Of a DNA stretch of 64,000 bases, positions 35,305-45,200 are shown in pieces. Below the pieces are notes generated by a model. That model did no database searches. It saw only the letters and a program-made list of their open reading frames with translations, and was not told where the DNA came from. The stretch spans positions 62,001-126,000 of the forward strand of contig CAMAXZ010000005.1 in assembly GCA_945862325.1 (NCBI GenBank). Reading direction: 5' to 3'. The first letter of the stretch is position 1; every line of letters begins with the position of its first letter. The position numbers and the translations under genes were made by a program. Origin of the DNA: Klebsiella pneumoniae (GTDB taxonomy: Bacteria > Myxococcota_A > UBA796 > SXON01).

Positions 35305-37497
35305 TCACGCGCGCACCGCCCGGATCAGCTCGCGCAGCGTGCGGAGGGTGACGGGCTTCGCGATGCCGGACGAGAAGCCCGCCGCGGTGAGGGTGGCCGC
35401 GTCGCTCGCGTCGAGCGCGCCGGACATCGCGACGACGGTGCGGGGCGGCGTCGCCGACGCGTGGAGCGCGCGCGCGACGGCCATGCCGTCCATCACCGGC
35501 ATGTGGAGGTCGACCAGGGCGAGGTCGTACGCGCTGTCTTTCGCGAAGCCGAGCGCTTCGGCGCCGCTCCCGGCGGCGCGCACCTCCGCGCCCGCCGCCG
35601 CGAGGAGGTCGACGAGGACCTCGCGCACGCGTTCGTCGTCTTCGACGAGCAGGACGAGCGGCCGGCCGTCCTTCGCGGGCGGCGGCGGCTCCTCGACGGC
35701 CGCCATCGGCAGCGCGACGTCGAAGATCGCCCCCTGACCCGGCGTGGATCGCGCGTCGATGCGGCCCGACATCGCGCGCACGATGCGCTCGACGAGGGTG
35801 AGGCCGAGCCCCGAGCCGCCATGGGTGCGGTTTGCGCCCGACTCGGCCTGGAAGAACGGCTCGAAGAGCCGCGGCAGCAGGTCGGCGGTGACGCCCGGGC
35901 CGGTGTCCCGCACGCTCAGCAACAGGCGCCCGTCGTCGTAGCCCACGCTGACGGTCACGCCCCCGGTCGGGGTGAACTTCACGGCGTTGGAGACGAGGTT
36001 GACGAGCACCTGGCGGACGCGGGCGCGATCGCCGAGGAGTGTGTTCGGGAGCTTCGGGGACACCTCGAGCGCGAGATCCAGGCCGCGCGCCCGGCGGGCG
36101 CCGTCGACGATGTCGGCGACCTCCTGCACCAGGGCGCGTGGCGCGAAGGGCTCGTGACGGATCTCCAGGGTGCCGGAGTCGATCCGCGAGAGATCGAGCA
36201 CGTCGCCGATCGACGCGAGCAGGGCGTTCGCGGCGGTGGCGATCACGCGCACGAGCCGCCGATTCGGCGCGGAGAGCGGCTGAAGCTCGAAGAGCTCCGC
36301 CGCGCCGAGGATGCTCGTGAGCGGGGTGCGCATCTCGTGGGACATCGTGGCGAGGAACTGCGCGCGGGCCGCGGACGCGGCCTCGACCTGGCGCATCGCC
36401 GCGAGCAACCGCACGTTCTCGGCCTCCGCACGACGAGCGAGGGCGCGGGCCTGACGCGCGTCGAACTGCTCCTGCATCGCCGACACGCGCGCGGCGACGT
36501 GCGCGGACAGGACCTCGTGGCGCGCTCGGGCCTCCTCGCGCGTCGCGTCGAGCGCTTCGACCAACCGCCCTTCGGCCTCGCGCAAGCGCGCGAGCACGCC
36601 GAGCGCGTCGGCCTCGTGCTTGCGGAGCTGCATCTCGCGCGCGACGTCGAGGGCGCAAAACACGTGGCGCTCGCTCGCGGCGGTGTCGTTCTGCGCCAGG
36701 GCGACGCGCGCCAGCGCCACGTTCGACCCGACGACGCCGCGGCGGTGCTCGATCGCCTCGCGGAAGGCGAGCGCCTCGGCGTGGAGGGCGAGCGCGCCCT
36801 CCCAGTCGGCGCGCGCCTCGTGCAGGTCGCCGAGGTTGGCGAGCGCGTTCGCGAGCACGTTCCGGTCGCCGGCGCCGCGCGCGATGGTGGCCGCGCTGCG
36901 CCACGCGGCTTCGGCGGCCTCGGTGTCGCCGCGGTCCTCGTACACGAGCCCGAGGTTGCTCAACAGGTTGGCGCGGACGGACGCCGCGGCGCCCGCGCCG
37001 AAGGCGTCCAGCGCGCGGACGAAGTGCTCCTCCGCACGGCGGAGGTCGCCCGTGCGCCAGGCGACGAGGCCGAGGTTGTTGTACACGCGCCCGATGCGGT
37101 CGTCGTCTCCGGCGCCTTCGTGGCGGTCCGCGGCTTCGGTGTAGTGGCTGGCGGCGTCGCGGTAGTCGCCGCGCTCGAGCGAGACGTTCCCGAGGACGAG
37201 GTGCGCGTCCCCCGCGAGCGCCGGCTCGCCGGCGGCGTCGAGGGCGGCGCGCGCCGACTCGGCGCCGGCCTCCGCGCCGACGTACCGACCGCACAAGAAG
37301 TCGGCCGTCGCCTCGAGCAACGCGGTGAGGGGCGCCGTCAGCGGGTCGCCGGCGTGGGCCGCGGCGAACGCCGCGAGCTCGACCTCTGCCGTTCCTGGCG
37401 AGAGCCGCAGGCGGTCCGTCGCCTCGCGGAAATGGGTGACGGTGGGGCGGTGATCCACGGGCGTGGTCGACCTAATGCATCGAAACACGCGCGGCAC
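35305..37497 (-). CDS. TPR-sensor hybrid histidine kinase
   Basis: The start is GTG (37497) or an in-frame GTG at 37458; neither has a strong ribosome site. The 730-residue product has about six TPR units (85-330), a coiled linker, HisKA (FLATMSHEMRTPLTSILGAAE, His387), HATPase_c (NLVSNAVKFTP, RDTGPGV, GGSGLGLTLVERIV) and a C-terminal receiver domain with phospho-acceptor Asp663 (LALVDLHMPVMDG) and Lys (GIAKPV). There is no membrane segment, so it is a cytoplasmic kinase sensing through protein contacts on the TPR array. It lies 12 bases behind another TPR protein with a P-loop-like N-terminus, a likely partner. Confidence 0.9.
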   Translation of the reverse strand: MPRVFRCIRSTTPVDHRPTVTHFREATDRLRLSPGTAEVELAAFAAAHAGDPLTAPLTALLEATADFLCGRYVGAEAGAESARAALDAAGEPALAGDAHLVLGNVSLERGDYRDAASHYTEAADRHEGAGDDDRIGRVYNNLGLVAWRTGDLRRAEEHFVRALDAFGAGAAASVRANLLSNLGLVYEDRGDTEAAEAAWRSAATIARGAGDRNVLANALANLGDLHEARADWEGALALHAEALAFREAIEHRRGVVGSNVALARVALAQNDTAASERHVFCALDVAREMQLRKHEADALGVLARLREAEGRLVEALDATREEARARHEVLSAHVAARVSAMQEQFDARQARALARRAEAENVRLLAAMRQVEAASAARAQFLATMSHEMRTPLTSILGAAELFELQPLSAPNRRLVRVIATAANALLASIGDVLDLSRIDSGTLEIRHEPFAPRALVQEVADIVDGARRARGLDLALEVSPKLPNTLLGDRARVRQVLVNLVSNAVKFTPTGGVTVSVGYDDGRLLLSVRDTGPGVTADLLPRLFEPFFQAESGANRTHGGSGLGLTLVERIVRAMSGRIDARSTPGQGAIFDVALPMAAVEEPPPPAKDGRPLVLLVEDDERVREVLVDLLAAAGAEVRAAGSGAEALGFAKDSAYDLALVDLHMPVMDGMAVARALHASATPPRTVVAMSGALDASDAATLTAAGFSSGIAKPVTLRTLRELIRAVRA

Positions 37498-37509
37498 GCG
37501 CGGCGGGGC

Positions 37510-39264
37510 TCACTCCCGCGCGCTCGCGACGCGCGCCTCGTCCGCGAAGGCGCGCCGGTCGCGCGCGTCCTGCGTTCGTCCGCACGCTTCGTCGACGTGC
37601 GCCGCGTGAGAGAGGGTGCGCGCGAGCCCGGCGAGGTCCCGGGTGGCGGCGTGCAGGCCGACGGCGCGCTCGTAGCAGGCCATGGCCGCGCCGAGGCGCC
37701 CGGCCGCGGCGTGAGCGTCCCCTTCGAGGCGCACGGCGCCCGCCGCCGCCGCGCGCTCCGCGAGGCGCGCGTAGGTCCGCGCGGCGGCGACGGCGTGCTC
37801 GGCCGCGGCGTCCGGGCGCCCCCGCCGCAGCGCGAGGTCCGCCGCCCGGCGCAGCGCGTTGGCGCGGAGCAGCAGGTCGTCGGCCTCGAGGTGCGCCCGC
37901 AACAGCGCCTCGGCGCGGCCGTACTCCCCACGGGCGATGGCGAGCCCCGCCTGCTCGATCTGCAGGTTGGCGCGCTCGGTCGGCGAGCCGTCCATCGCGG
38001 CGGCCTGCTCGAGCAGCGCCGCGGCGCCGACCTCTTCCCCGGCGGCCACGGCGACCGCCGACGCGCCCCGGAGCGTCGCCGCGACCCCCGTGCTGGCGCC
38101 GTCGACGCGGTAGTGGGCGCGGGCCTCGCCGTAGCGCCGCTCGGCGACGCCGCTCACGGAGCGCGCGGCGAGCCGGTCCGCGCTGCGCCGCAGCATCGCC
38201 GCGCGCGTGCGGTGCTCGCGCACCCGGTTGAACGCTTGTTCGGCGTCTCCCCAGCGCGCCAGGGCCTCGTCGATCTCGCCCGCCGCGAGGAGCGCGTCGG
38301 CGTCTGCCCAGGTCAGTATTCCACGATCGACCGGACGAACGGCGCGACCGAGCCCGCCGCGGACGATCTGCCGCGCGTCCTCGAGCTGCCCGCACGCGAG
38401 GGCGAGGCGGGCGGCCGCCGCGAGGGCCAGCGCCGCCTCGGGCCGCTGCGGCGCGAGCCCCGCGAGGTCCCGCAGGGCGGAGATGTCGCGCGGATCCGGG
38501 ATCGCGCGGACGTGCCCTCCGTCGGCGAGGTGAAACAAGCCGGAGAGCACCGGCAGCGCGGCGGCCCACGCCACGTCCGGCGGCGGCGCCGGGATGCGCG
38601 CCGTGACGCTGCGTCGCAGCGCGGTCCGGCTCGGATCGTCCAGGAGCGCGGCGCGCGGCACCCCCTCCGGCGCGGCGCACCGCAGGCCAGCCGGCAGGGC
38701 CACGAGGCCGGGCACGGCGCGCGCGATGCGGGCGAGGAGCTCCGCAGGGGGCAGCCCCGTCATCGCGGCGAGCCGCGCGACCGCGACGGAACCGCGACAG
38801 TCCTCCAGGTCCAGCCCTGGGAACAGGCCGGCGAGGACGTCGTCCGACAGCGGGGGCACGACGCGCGCGTCCTCGTCGATGCTCGACGCGAACACCACGA
38901 CCACCGGGCCCGACGGGGCTCCCTCGACGAGGCGCCGCACGGCGTCCCACGCGTCGAGGCTCCGCACGCCGTCGAGCAGCAGGGGTTCGCCGAGCGTCGC
39001 GAGCGCGTTCGCGACCCCGGCGGCGTCCCCGCACGGATCGACCTCCAACGCCCGCCCGAGGAGCCGCACCACACCGGCCTCGTCGTCCGCGGCGCCGAGG
39101 TCCACCTCCAGGCGGTCGGGCGCGTCGATCACGGCCCGCGCCACCGCGGTCGCCCCCACCCCGGGCTCGGCCCGCAGCCACACGCGCCCGCACGCGGCGA
39201 GCTCGGCCCGAAGGGCGTCCACGAGGGAGTCACGGCCGATCAGGCGGGGCGCGTCGTCGAGCAC
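37510..39264 (-). CDS. TPR protein with degenerate P-loop NTPase domain
   Basis: GTG start; 584 residues. The N-terminal part begins LIGRDSLVDALRAEL and WLRAEPGVGATAVARAV (29-45), the layout of STAND/AAA NTPases, but the Walker A Lys is Ala38 (GVGAT instead of GVGKT). LLLDGV (about 95-100) is a weak Walker B. The C-terminal half (about 270-570) is Ala/Arg-rich TPR-like helices. It is probably a non-hydrolysing scaffold related to STAND regulators such as MalT-type proteins, but it has no effector or DNA-binding domain. It is 12 bases upstream of the TPR hybrid kinase on the same strand, so signalling partnership is inferred. Confidence 0.7.
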   Translation of the reverse strand: MLDDAPRLIGRDSLVDALRAELAACGRVWLRAEPGVGATAVARAVIDAPDRLEVDLGAADDEAGVVRLLGRALEVDPCGDAAGVANALATLGEPLLLDGVRSLDAWDAVRRLVEGAPSGPVVVVFASSIDEDARVVPPLSDDVLAGLFPGLDLEDCRGSVAVARLAAMTGLPPAELLARIARAVPGLVALPAGLRCAAPEGVPRAALLDDPSRTALRRSVTARIPAPPPDVAWAAALPVLSGLFHLADGGHVRAIPDPRDISALRDLAGLAPQRPEAALALAAAARLALACGQLEDARQIVRGGLGRAVRPVDRGILTWADADALLAAGEIDEALARWGDAEQAFNRVREHRTRAAMLRRSADRLAARSVSGVAERRYGEARAHYRVDGASTGVAATLRGASAVAVAAGEEVGAAALLEQAAAMDGSPTERANLQIEQAGLAIARGEYGRAEALLRAHLEADDLLLRANALRRAADLALRRGRPDAAAEHAVAAARTYARLAERAAAAGAVRLEGDAHAAAGRLGAAMACYERAVGLHAATRDLAGLARTLSHAAHVDEACGRTQDARDRRAFADEARVASARE

Positions 39265-39326
39265 GGCGGCAACGTAGCGCGGCGATGCTGCGTCGCGATA
39301 CGGTCGGCGCCCCTCGGAGGTTCGAC

Positions 39327-40184
39327 ATGAGCATCGTTCGCATCGGCGTCATCGGCGCCGGCCAGATGGGCAACGGCATCGCGCAGGTGGCCGCCGCCGC
39401 CGGTTTCGACGTGACCTGCACCGACGTGACCGACGCCGCGCTCGAGCGCGGTCGTCGCACGATCGCCGACAGCCTCGGCCGCCTCGTCAAGAAGGAGAAG
39501 CTCTCCGCCGCCGACGCCGAGTCCATCCTCGCCCGGGTCACCTGGGGCACCGACCTCGGCGTGCACGGCGACGCCGACCTCATCGTCGAGGCCGCCACGG
39601 AGAACGTCGCGCTCAAGTACAAGATCTTCGCGGATGTCTCGAAGGCCGCCCGGCCCGGCGCCATCCTCGCCAGCAACACGTCGAGCATCTCGATCACCGC
39701 CATCGCCGCGCACACCGACCGCCCCGACCGCGTCATCGGCATGCACTTCATGAACCCCGTGCCGCTGATGCAACTCGTGGAGATCATCCGCGGCCTCGCC
39801 ACGACCGACGACACGTACGACGCCGTGAAGGCGGCCGCCGAGAAGATGGGCAAGGTCACGGTGCTCGGTCGCGACATGCCGGGGTTCATCGTCAACCGCG
39901 TGCTGATGCCCTACATCAACGAGGCGGTCTACGCGCTCTACGAGGGCATCGGCAGCGTCGAGGACATCGACACCGCGATGAAGCTGGGGACGAACGTGCC
40001 GATGGGCCCGCTGACCCTCGCCGACTTCATCGGTCTCGACACCTGCCTCGCGATCATGGAGGTGCTCCAGGGGGGCCTCGGCGACAGCAAGTACCGCCCG
40101 TGCCCGCTCCTGCGGAAGTACGTCGAGGCGGGCTGGCTCGGGCGCAAGTCGGGCCGCGGCTTCTACACGTACGCGGGGAAGTGA
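39327..40184 (+). CDS. 3-hydroxyacyl-CoA (3-hydroxybutyryl-CoA) dehydrogenase
   Basis: GGAGG precedes the ATG. The 285-residue product has the NAD-binding glycine motif IGVIGAGQMGNGIAQ (6-20), catalytic His140 (GMHFMNPVPLMQLVEI), SNTSS, and the C-terminal domain with GFIVNRVLMPYINEA and KSGRGFYTY. It oxidises L-3-hydroxyacyl-CoA to 3-ketoacyl-CoA; the length fits the short-chain hbd/paaH type. The crotonase gene follows after two bases, forming two sequential steps of fatty-acid or butyrate metabolism. No thiolase is nearby. Confidence 0.93.
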   Translation: MSIVRIGVIGAGQMGNGIAQVAAAAGFDVTCTDVTDAALERGRRTIADSLGRLVKKEKLSAADAESILARVTWGTDLGVHGDADLIVEAATENVALKYKIFADVSKAARPGAILASNTSSISITAIAAHTDRPDRVIGMHFMNPVPLMQLVEIIRGLATTDDTYDAVKAAAEKMGKVTVLGRDMPGFIVNRVLMPYINEAVYALYEGIGSVEDIDTAMKLGTNVPMGPLTLADFIGLDTCLAIMEVLQGGLGDSKYRPCPLLRKYVEAGWLGRKSGRGFYTYAGK

Positions 40185-40186
40185 CG

Positions 40187-40975
40187 ATGTCCTGGGAGAA
40201 CGTGCGGGTCGACCTGCGCGACGGCCTCGTCGCGCTCGTCACGATCGATCGTCCGAAGGCGCTCAACGCGCTCGATCCGCGCACCGTGCGCGAGCTCGGC
40301 GAGGCCTTCGCCTCCCTCCCGTCACACGGGCCGGACGCCGTGCGCGCCGTGGTGCTCACCGGCGGCGGCGAGAAGGCGTTCGTCGCGGGCGCCGACATCG
40401 CCGCGATGCGGGAGCTCGGCGCCGTCGGCGCGGCGCGGTTCGCCGGCGAAGGGCAGGCCACCCTCGACGCGATCGAGGCCTTCCCCGCGCCGGTCATCGC
40501 CGCGGTGAACGGCTTCGCGCTCGGCGGCGGCTGCGAGCTCGCGATGGCGTGCGATCTCGTGCTCGCCGCCCCGAACGCCGTGTTCGGGCAGCCCGAGGTG
40601 GCCCTCGGGGTCATCCCGGGCTTCGGCGGCACGCAGCGCCTCGTGCGGCGCGTCGGCGCGATGCGGGCGCGCGAGCTCGTCTACACGGGCCGCCGCGTGA
40701 AGGCGGAAGAGGCCGTGGCCCTCGGGCTCGCGCTCCGGGTGGTGGGGGAGGGCTCCGTCGTCGACGCCGCGCTCGCGCTGGGCGCGACGATCGCGGCGCA
40801 GGGGCCGGTGGCGGTGCGTCTCGCGAAGCGGGCGTTGCTCGACGCGGACCCGGACCTGCGCGCCGGGCTCGCCGCCGAGCGCTCCCTGTTCGGGCTCTGC
40901 TTCGCCACCGCCGACCAGAAGGAAGGCATGAGCGCCTTCGTCGAGAAACGCGCGGCCCGCTTCACCGGCGAGTGA
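40187..40975 (+). CDS. enoyl-CoA hydratase (crotonase)
   Basis: The 262-residue product has the crotonase blocks GADIAAM (68-74), NGFALGGGCELAMACD (108-123, Glu117) and PEVALGVIPGFGGTQRL (Glu137); both catalytic Glu residues are present. It hydrates trans-2-enoyl-CoA to 3-hydroxyacyl-CoA, the substrate of the dehydrogenase encoded just upstream. The two genes are two bases apart. The C-terminus MSAFVEKRAARF is typical. The acyl chain length cannot be told from sequence alone. Confidence 0.93.
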   Translation: MSWENVRVDLRDGLVALVTIDRPKALNALDPRTVRELGEAFASLPSHGPDAVRAVVLTGGGEKAFVAGADIAAMRELGAVGAARFAGEGQATLDAIEAFPAPVIAAVNGFALGGGCELAMACDLVLAAPNAVFGQPEVALGVIPGFGGTQRLVRRVGAMRARELVYTGRRVKAEEAVALGLALRVVGEGSVVDAALALGATIAAQGPVAVRLAKRALLDADPDLRAGLAAERSLFGLCFATADQKEGMSAFVEKRAARFTGE

Positions 40976-41002
40976 TCCCCGCGGCGTGTCATTCGCGGGA
41001 TC
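40974..41002 (+). terminator. possible hairpin terminator after crotonase
   Basis: GATCCCCGCG and CGCGGGATC pair around a ten-base loop with one bulged C, starting at the crotonase stop codon. No T-run follows, so it is not a canonical intrinsic terminator. It is the only strong hairpin in the 85-base gap before the next gene. Confidence 0.35.
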
Positions 41003-41060
41003 GATCGGCGCGGCTCGTCGCACGGAGGGTTCGTAAGGGCTCATCACTGCGAGGTGTCGA

Positions 41061-41807
41061 ATGTGGACTTTCCTTCTGTTTGCGTGTGCGGGGTCGGTGC
41101 AGATCGACGGGCTGGACGGCTTCGGCGCCGTCCAGTCCGCGTGGTGGACGGAGTTGGGGACGGTCGACCCATTGATCTTCCTCGACGACGGCGTGTCGGA
41201 CGTCGGCACGGCCTACGCCTCGGCCTCGGTGAGCCTGTCGACCCGCGTCGGCGGGTGCGCGGCGGAGCGGGCGTACGTCGCCGAGTGGGGCGAGAACTCG
41301 CGCGTGCTCGCCGCCGCCCTCGAGGACGGGCAGACGGCCGCCTGCGCCGCGGTCCCGGACTTCCTCCGTGCGCAGGCCGAGGCCGTCGCGCGCCGAGACC
41401 CCGAGGCCGCCCGCACCGTCAACCTCCTGTCGTGCGGCGACATCGACGAGGCGTGCGCGCTGGAAGAAGGCGCGATGGCGTTCGGCCCCGACTTCGACAT
41501 GGCCTCCGGGACGATTCGCTTCGGCCGCGCCGGCTCCGACCCCGAGGCCGCGGCGGCGCGGTGGTCGGTCGAGGACTGCGCCTGGTCCGCCCCGGCGCCG
41601 ACGTACGAGGACGACTTCGCGATGGTCGACGGCGCCGTCACCTACAGCGACCGGGTCGACGAAGCGCGCGTGAACGTGTCCTTCGAGGCGGATCTCGTCG
41701 ACGTCGACGCCCTCGCCGACGAGGACGCTGCGGTGCGCGGATCCGTCCGTGGGGAGGCCGTCGCCGAGTGGTGCCCCATCGACGTGCCGGACGTGCTGGC
41801 GCTCTAG
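41061..41807 (+). CDS. lipoprotein of unknown function
   Basis: GAGG lies seven bases before the ATG and there is no plausible earlier in-frame start. The 248-residue product begins MWTFLLFACAGSVQ with Cys at residue 9 and no basic residue. The mature part is acidic with several cysteines (VGGCAAER, AACAAVP, LLSCGDIDEACAL, VEDCAWS, EWCPID), which probably form disulfides outside the cytoplasm. No family recognised. It is convergent with the UspA gene, ten bases away. Confidence 0.65.
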   Translation: MWTFLLFACAGSVQIDGLDGFGAVQSAWWTELGTVDPLIFLDDGVSDVGTAYASASVSLSTRVGGCAAERAYVAEWGENSRVLAAALEDGQTAACAAVPDFLRAQAEAVARRDPEAARTVNLLSCGDIDEACALEEGAMAFGPDFDMASGTIRFGRAGSDPEAAAARWSVEDCAWSAPAPTYEDDFAMVDGAVTYSDRVDEARVNVSFEADLVDVDALADEDAAVRGSVRGEAVAEWCPIDVPDVLAL

Positions 41808-41817
41808 CCGGCCGCGG

Positions 41818-42249
41818 TCAGTGTACGACGGTGACGGGGCGCCCGGCGTCCCGCACCACGGCCTCGCTCACGGATCCGAGGAACAGGCGCTCGGCGGTCG
41901 TCCGATCGCGGGCGCCGACCACGATCAGGTCGACCCCGAGACGCAGCGCCTCGCTGCAGATCGTCGCCGCGGGGTCGGCGCAGATCTGCACGTCGCTGCT
42001 GCATGACCCGGGGAGATCGGCCTCCACGCGCGCGACGAGCTGCTGCACCGCGGCGAGGTGGTCCGCGTCGGGGGAGGGGCCGGAAAGCGCGAGGGCGTCG
42101 AACGGGGGGATCGAGACCGCGGTCGGCGGACGGATGACGACGAGCAAGGTGAGGTGCGCGCCGGTCTGCACGGCGAGGTCCCGCGCGAAGCCGGCGGCGC
42201 GCGTGGAAGCTTCCGAGCCGTCGACCGCCGCGAGGATGGACTGGATCAT
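41818..42249 (-). CDS. universal stress protein, UspA family
   Basis: The 143-residue product starts SILAAVDGSEAS (about 4-15) and ends in the ATP-binding block VVGARDRTTAERLFLGSVSE with RPVTVVH. In UspA proteins that bind ATP the pattern is G-2x-G-9x-G-(S/T); here the second Gly position is Arg-Thr, and only the third part (LGSVSE) is clear, so nucleotide binding is uncertain. A single-domain cytoplasmic stress protein. It lies eight bases downstream of the OmpA fusion gene on the same strand. Confidence 0.88.
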   Translation of the reverse strand: MIQSILAAVDGSEASTRAAGFARDLAVQTGAHLTLLVVIRPPTAVSIPPFDALALSGPSPDADHLAAVQQLVARVEADLPGSCSSDVQICADPAATICSEALRLGVDLIVVGARDRTTAERLFLGSVSEAVVRDAGRPVTVVH

Positions 42250-42257
42250 TCGACGTC

Positions 42258-45200
42258 CTATCGCGGGTCCCCGCGGCGCGGGCCGCCGCGCTCACCGCCG
42301 CCGCGGGGCGCTTCGGGCTTCGGCGCGCCGCGGAGGATGCGGAACGCGACGCGTCGGTTCGTCTCGCGGGCCTCGGCGGTCGCGTTCGGCTGGAGCGGGC
42401 GCGTCTCGCCGTAGCCCTTGGCGACGAGGCGCTGCGGCTCGACGCCCGCCTCGACCAGGTACCGCATGACGGCGTCCGCCCGGCGCTGGCTCAAGGTCAG
42501 GTTGTAGTCCTCCGCGCCCTGATCGTCGGTGTGGCCCTGGATCTCGATGAGCTCGATCTGCGGGTGGCCCTGCAAGGTGGCCACGACGTCGTCGAGGATG
42601 CGGAAGCTCTCCGCCTTGATCGTGGCGGAGTCGAGCTCGAAGAACACCTTGTCGCGGATCTCGACACGGTCGGCGTACACATCGACGCGGCTCGGCTGCA
42701 GCGTGACGTCGAGCCGCGCCGTCTTGCCGCCCTCCACGGTGACGCGAACCCGCTCGGGGGCGTAGCCCTCGGCCCATACGCGCAGCTCGCGGGTGCCCTC
42801 CGGCATCCGCTCGGTCCCCACGCCGTCTTCGCCGGTGCTGAAGCGGCGCCCGGACGGTTCGAGCACCGTCACCAGCGCGGCGAGCGGCTGGCCGGACGGG
42901 GCGCGCACCTTGAGCTCGACGACGCCGCCGCCCTGCTCGGGGCGCACCGTCACGCTCTCCGCGTGGCGCGCGGCGTCCGGGATGCGCAGGTTCTCCGCGG
43001 AGGCGACGTACCCGTCGGCCCAGGCACGGGCGCGGTACTCGCCCGGGGGCAGCGAGCGCGTCATCGTTCCGCTTCCCAAGGCGTACTTCCCGGTCTCGGG
43101 CCCCGACGCGAGCTCGAGGGTGGCGCCCGCCACGCGCGCGCCGGACGGGTCCTTGATCTCGAAGGTCGTCGGGGTGAGCCCCGCGTCCGGGCACCCGTCG
43201 TCGTCGTCGCGCCCGTTCTTGTCCTCGGGCTGGTCCGGACAGAGATCCTTCGCGTCGGGGATGCCGTCCTGGTCCCGGTCCGCGCCGGCCGCGCGCCGCG
43301 GCGCCTTCGGGGCCGGCACCCAGCCGATCGCGGCGATCCCGCGCCAGTCGGGGCTCCCGATCCCGTCGCCGATCCCGGTGCCGCCGGCGACGGTGACCGT
43401 CAGCGCGTCGCCCGGCAGCCAGCGCGCGCCGACCCGCCACTCCACCGGCGCGTTGCCGACCGTGCCCCCGTCGAGCCCGACCTGGCCGTCGAGCTCGGCG
43501 ATCGCGCGAAAGGGGCGACCGAGCGGTACGCTCGCGCCGGCGCCCCAGGTGAAGCGCGTGCCCCACGTGAGGTCGGGGCCGACCGCCGCCGCCTCGGTGC
43601 CATAGAGCCCGAGGTGGGCGCCGAGCACCGTCTTTCGGCCCCAGGTGGCCGCCACGCGGCCGCCGAAGCCGACGCCCGGCTCCGCGAGCCAGTCCCCGCT
43701 GCCCGTGGGGAGGGCGGTGCCGAGCGACACCGCCACGCCCACCGGGTCGCGCTGCCGGTCGAGCACGGCCCATTTCACGTCGAGCCGCACGTCGCCGAGG
43801 GCGCCGCCGCCGGTGTTGAAGTCCGTGGCGCCGCTCCAGTGCACGGGGAGCGCCGCGGCGAGGCGGACCGGCCCGATCCGGTAGAACCCGAGGATCTCGG
43901 TCGAGAGGACGTCGGCGACGATGGGGGTCTCGCCGGTGCCGTCGTCCAGCCGGTACACGAGGGGATTTCGCGCGTACGAGGTCGTGATCGTGCCGCCCGG
44001 GCCCTCCGCGGGCAGCGACGCGTCCTCGACGCCGAGCAGCGCGCGCGAGTCGCCCACGGGGCGGAGCCGCTGCACGTCGAAGCCGTCGAGCACGCCGTCC
44101 TGCGCGCGCGCCGGGGCCGCCGCGCCGGCGAGCGTGGCGAGGCCGCCGACCCCGAGCAGGCCGCCGACGCCGAGGGCGCCCCGACGGCGGCGCAGGACAC
44201 CGGCGGCGGCGAGCAGGAGCGGGAGGAGGGACGCGGCGCCCCCGGCGGTCGAGCAGCTCCCGCCGGTGAAGTGGCCGCAGTCCAGGAACCCGTCGTCCGG
44301 ATCGCACCCGCCGAGCCCCGCGGTGTCGGCGGTGTCCACCGTGTCGCAGAGGTCGTCGTCGCTCGGGTCCAGCCGGTCGGGGAGCTGGTCGCAGTCGGTG
44401 TCCTCGTCGCAGGACTCGTCGCCGTCGGCGACGCCGTCGCGGTCGGTGTCCGCCGCGTCGGGGTCGGACCCGCACGCTTCTTCGTCGGCGTTGGTCAGGC
44501 CGTCGGCGTCCGCGTCGGCGCACGCGCCGTCGCTCGAGTCCGCGTCCCGGTGGTCGGGCAAGCCGTCACAGTCGACGTCCCCGGTGCCCTCTTCGCCGTC
44601 CGGCGTCCCGTCGTCGTCGGCGTCGGGGTCGAGGTGGTCGGGCGTGCCGTCGGTGTCGGTGTCGACCTCGGTCTCTTCGTCGCTCGTCGGCAGGCCGTCG
44701 TCGTCGTCGTCGGGGTCGCAGAAGTCCGGGAAGCCGTCTTCGTCGCTGTCCCCGCGTCCTTCACGGGCGTCCGGCACGCCGTCGCCGTCCGCGTCGGTCG
44801 CGGTGCCGTCCTCCGGGCACGCGTCTTCGAGCACGTCGGGGACGCCGTCCGCGTCGTTGTCGACGTCGTCGCTCCCGTCGTTCGGGTTGGTCTCCCACAG
44901 GTCGATCTCCCCGTCGCCGTCGAGGTCCTCCGCGCCGTCGTCGACGCCGCCGAGGTCGGTGTCGGGCACGACCGGCACGGTGCCGGAGTCCGGATCGGCG
45001 TCGGCGACGAAGCAGCCGGCAGCGAGGTCGGTGTCGTCGAGCGGCTCCGTGACCGACAGCTCGAGCCCGTCGGGGAGCCCGTCGCCGTCGCTGTCGCAGA
45101 GGCGGGGGTCGGTCAGCTCCTCCTCGCCGTCGGACAGGCCGTCGTCGTCGCTGTCCGCGTCGGCGGGGTCGGTGCCGTCGAGGGCTTCTTCCGGGTCGGG

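Noticed and set aside
35305-39264. Antiphage STAND-type defence system
   Set aside because: The P-loop Lys is lost, no effector nuclease or TIR domain is present, and the neighbours are a histidine kinase and an oxidoreductase.
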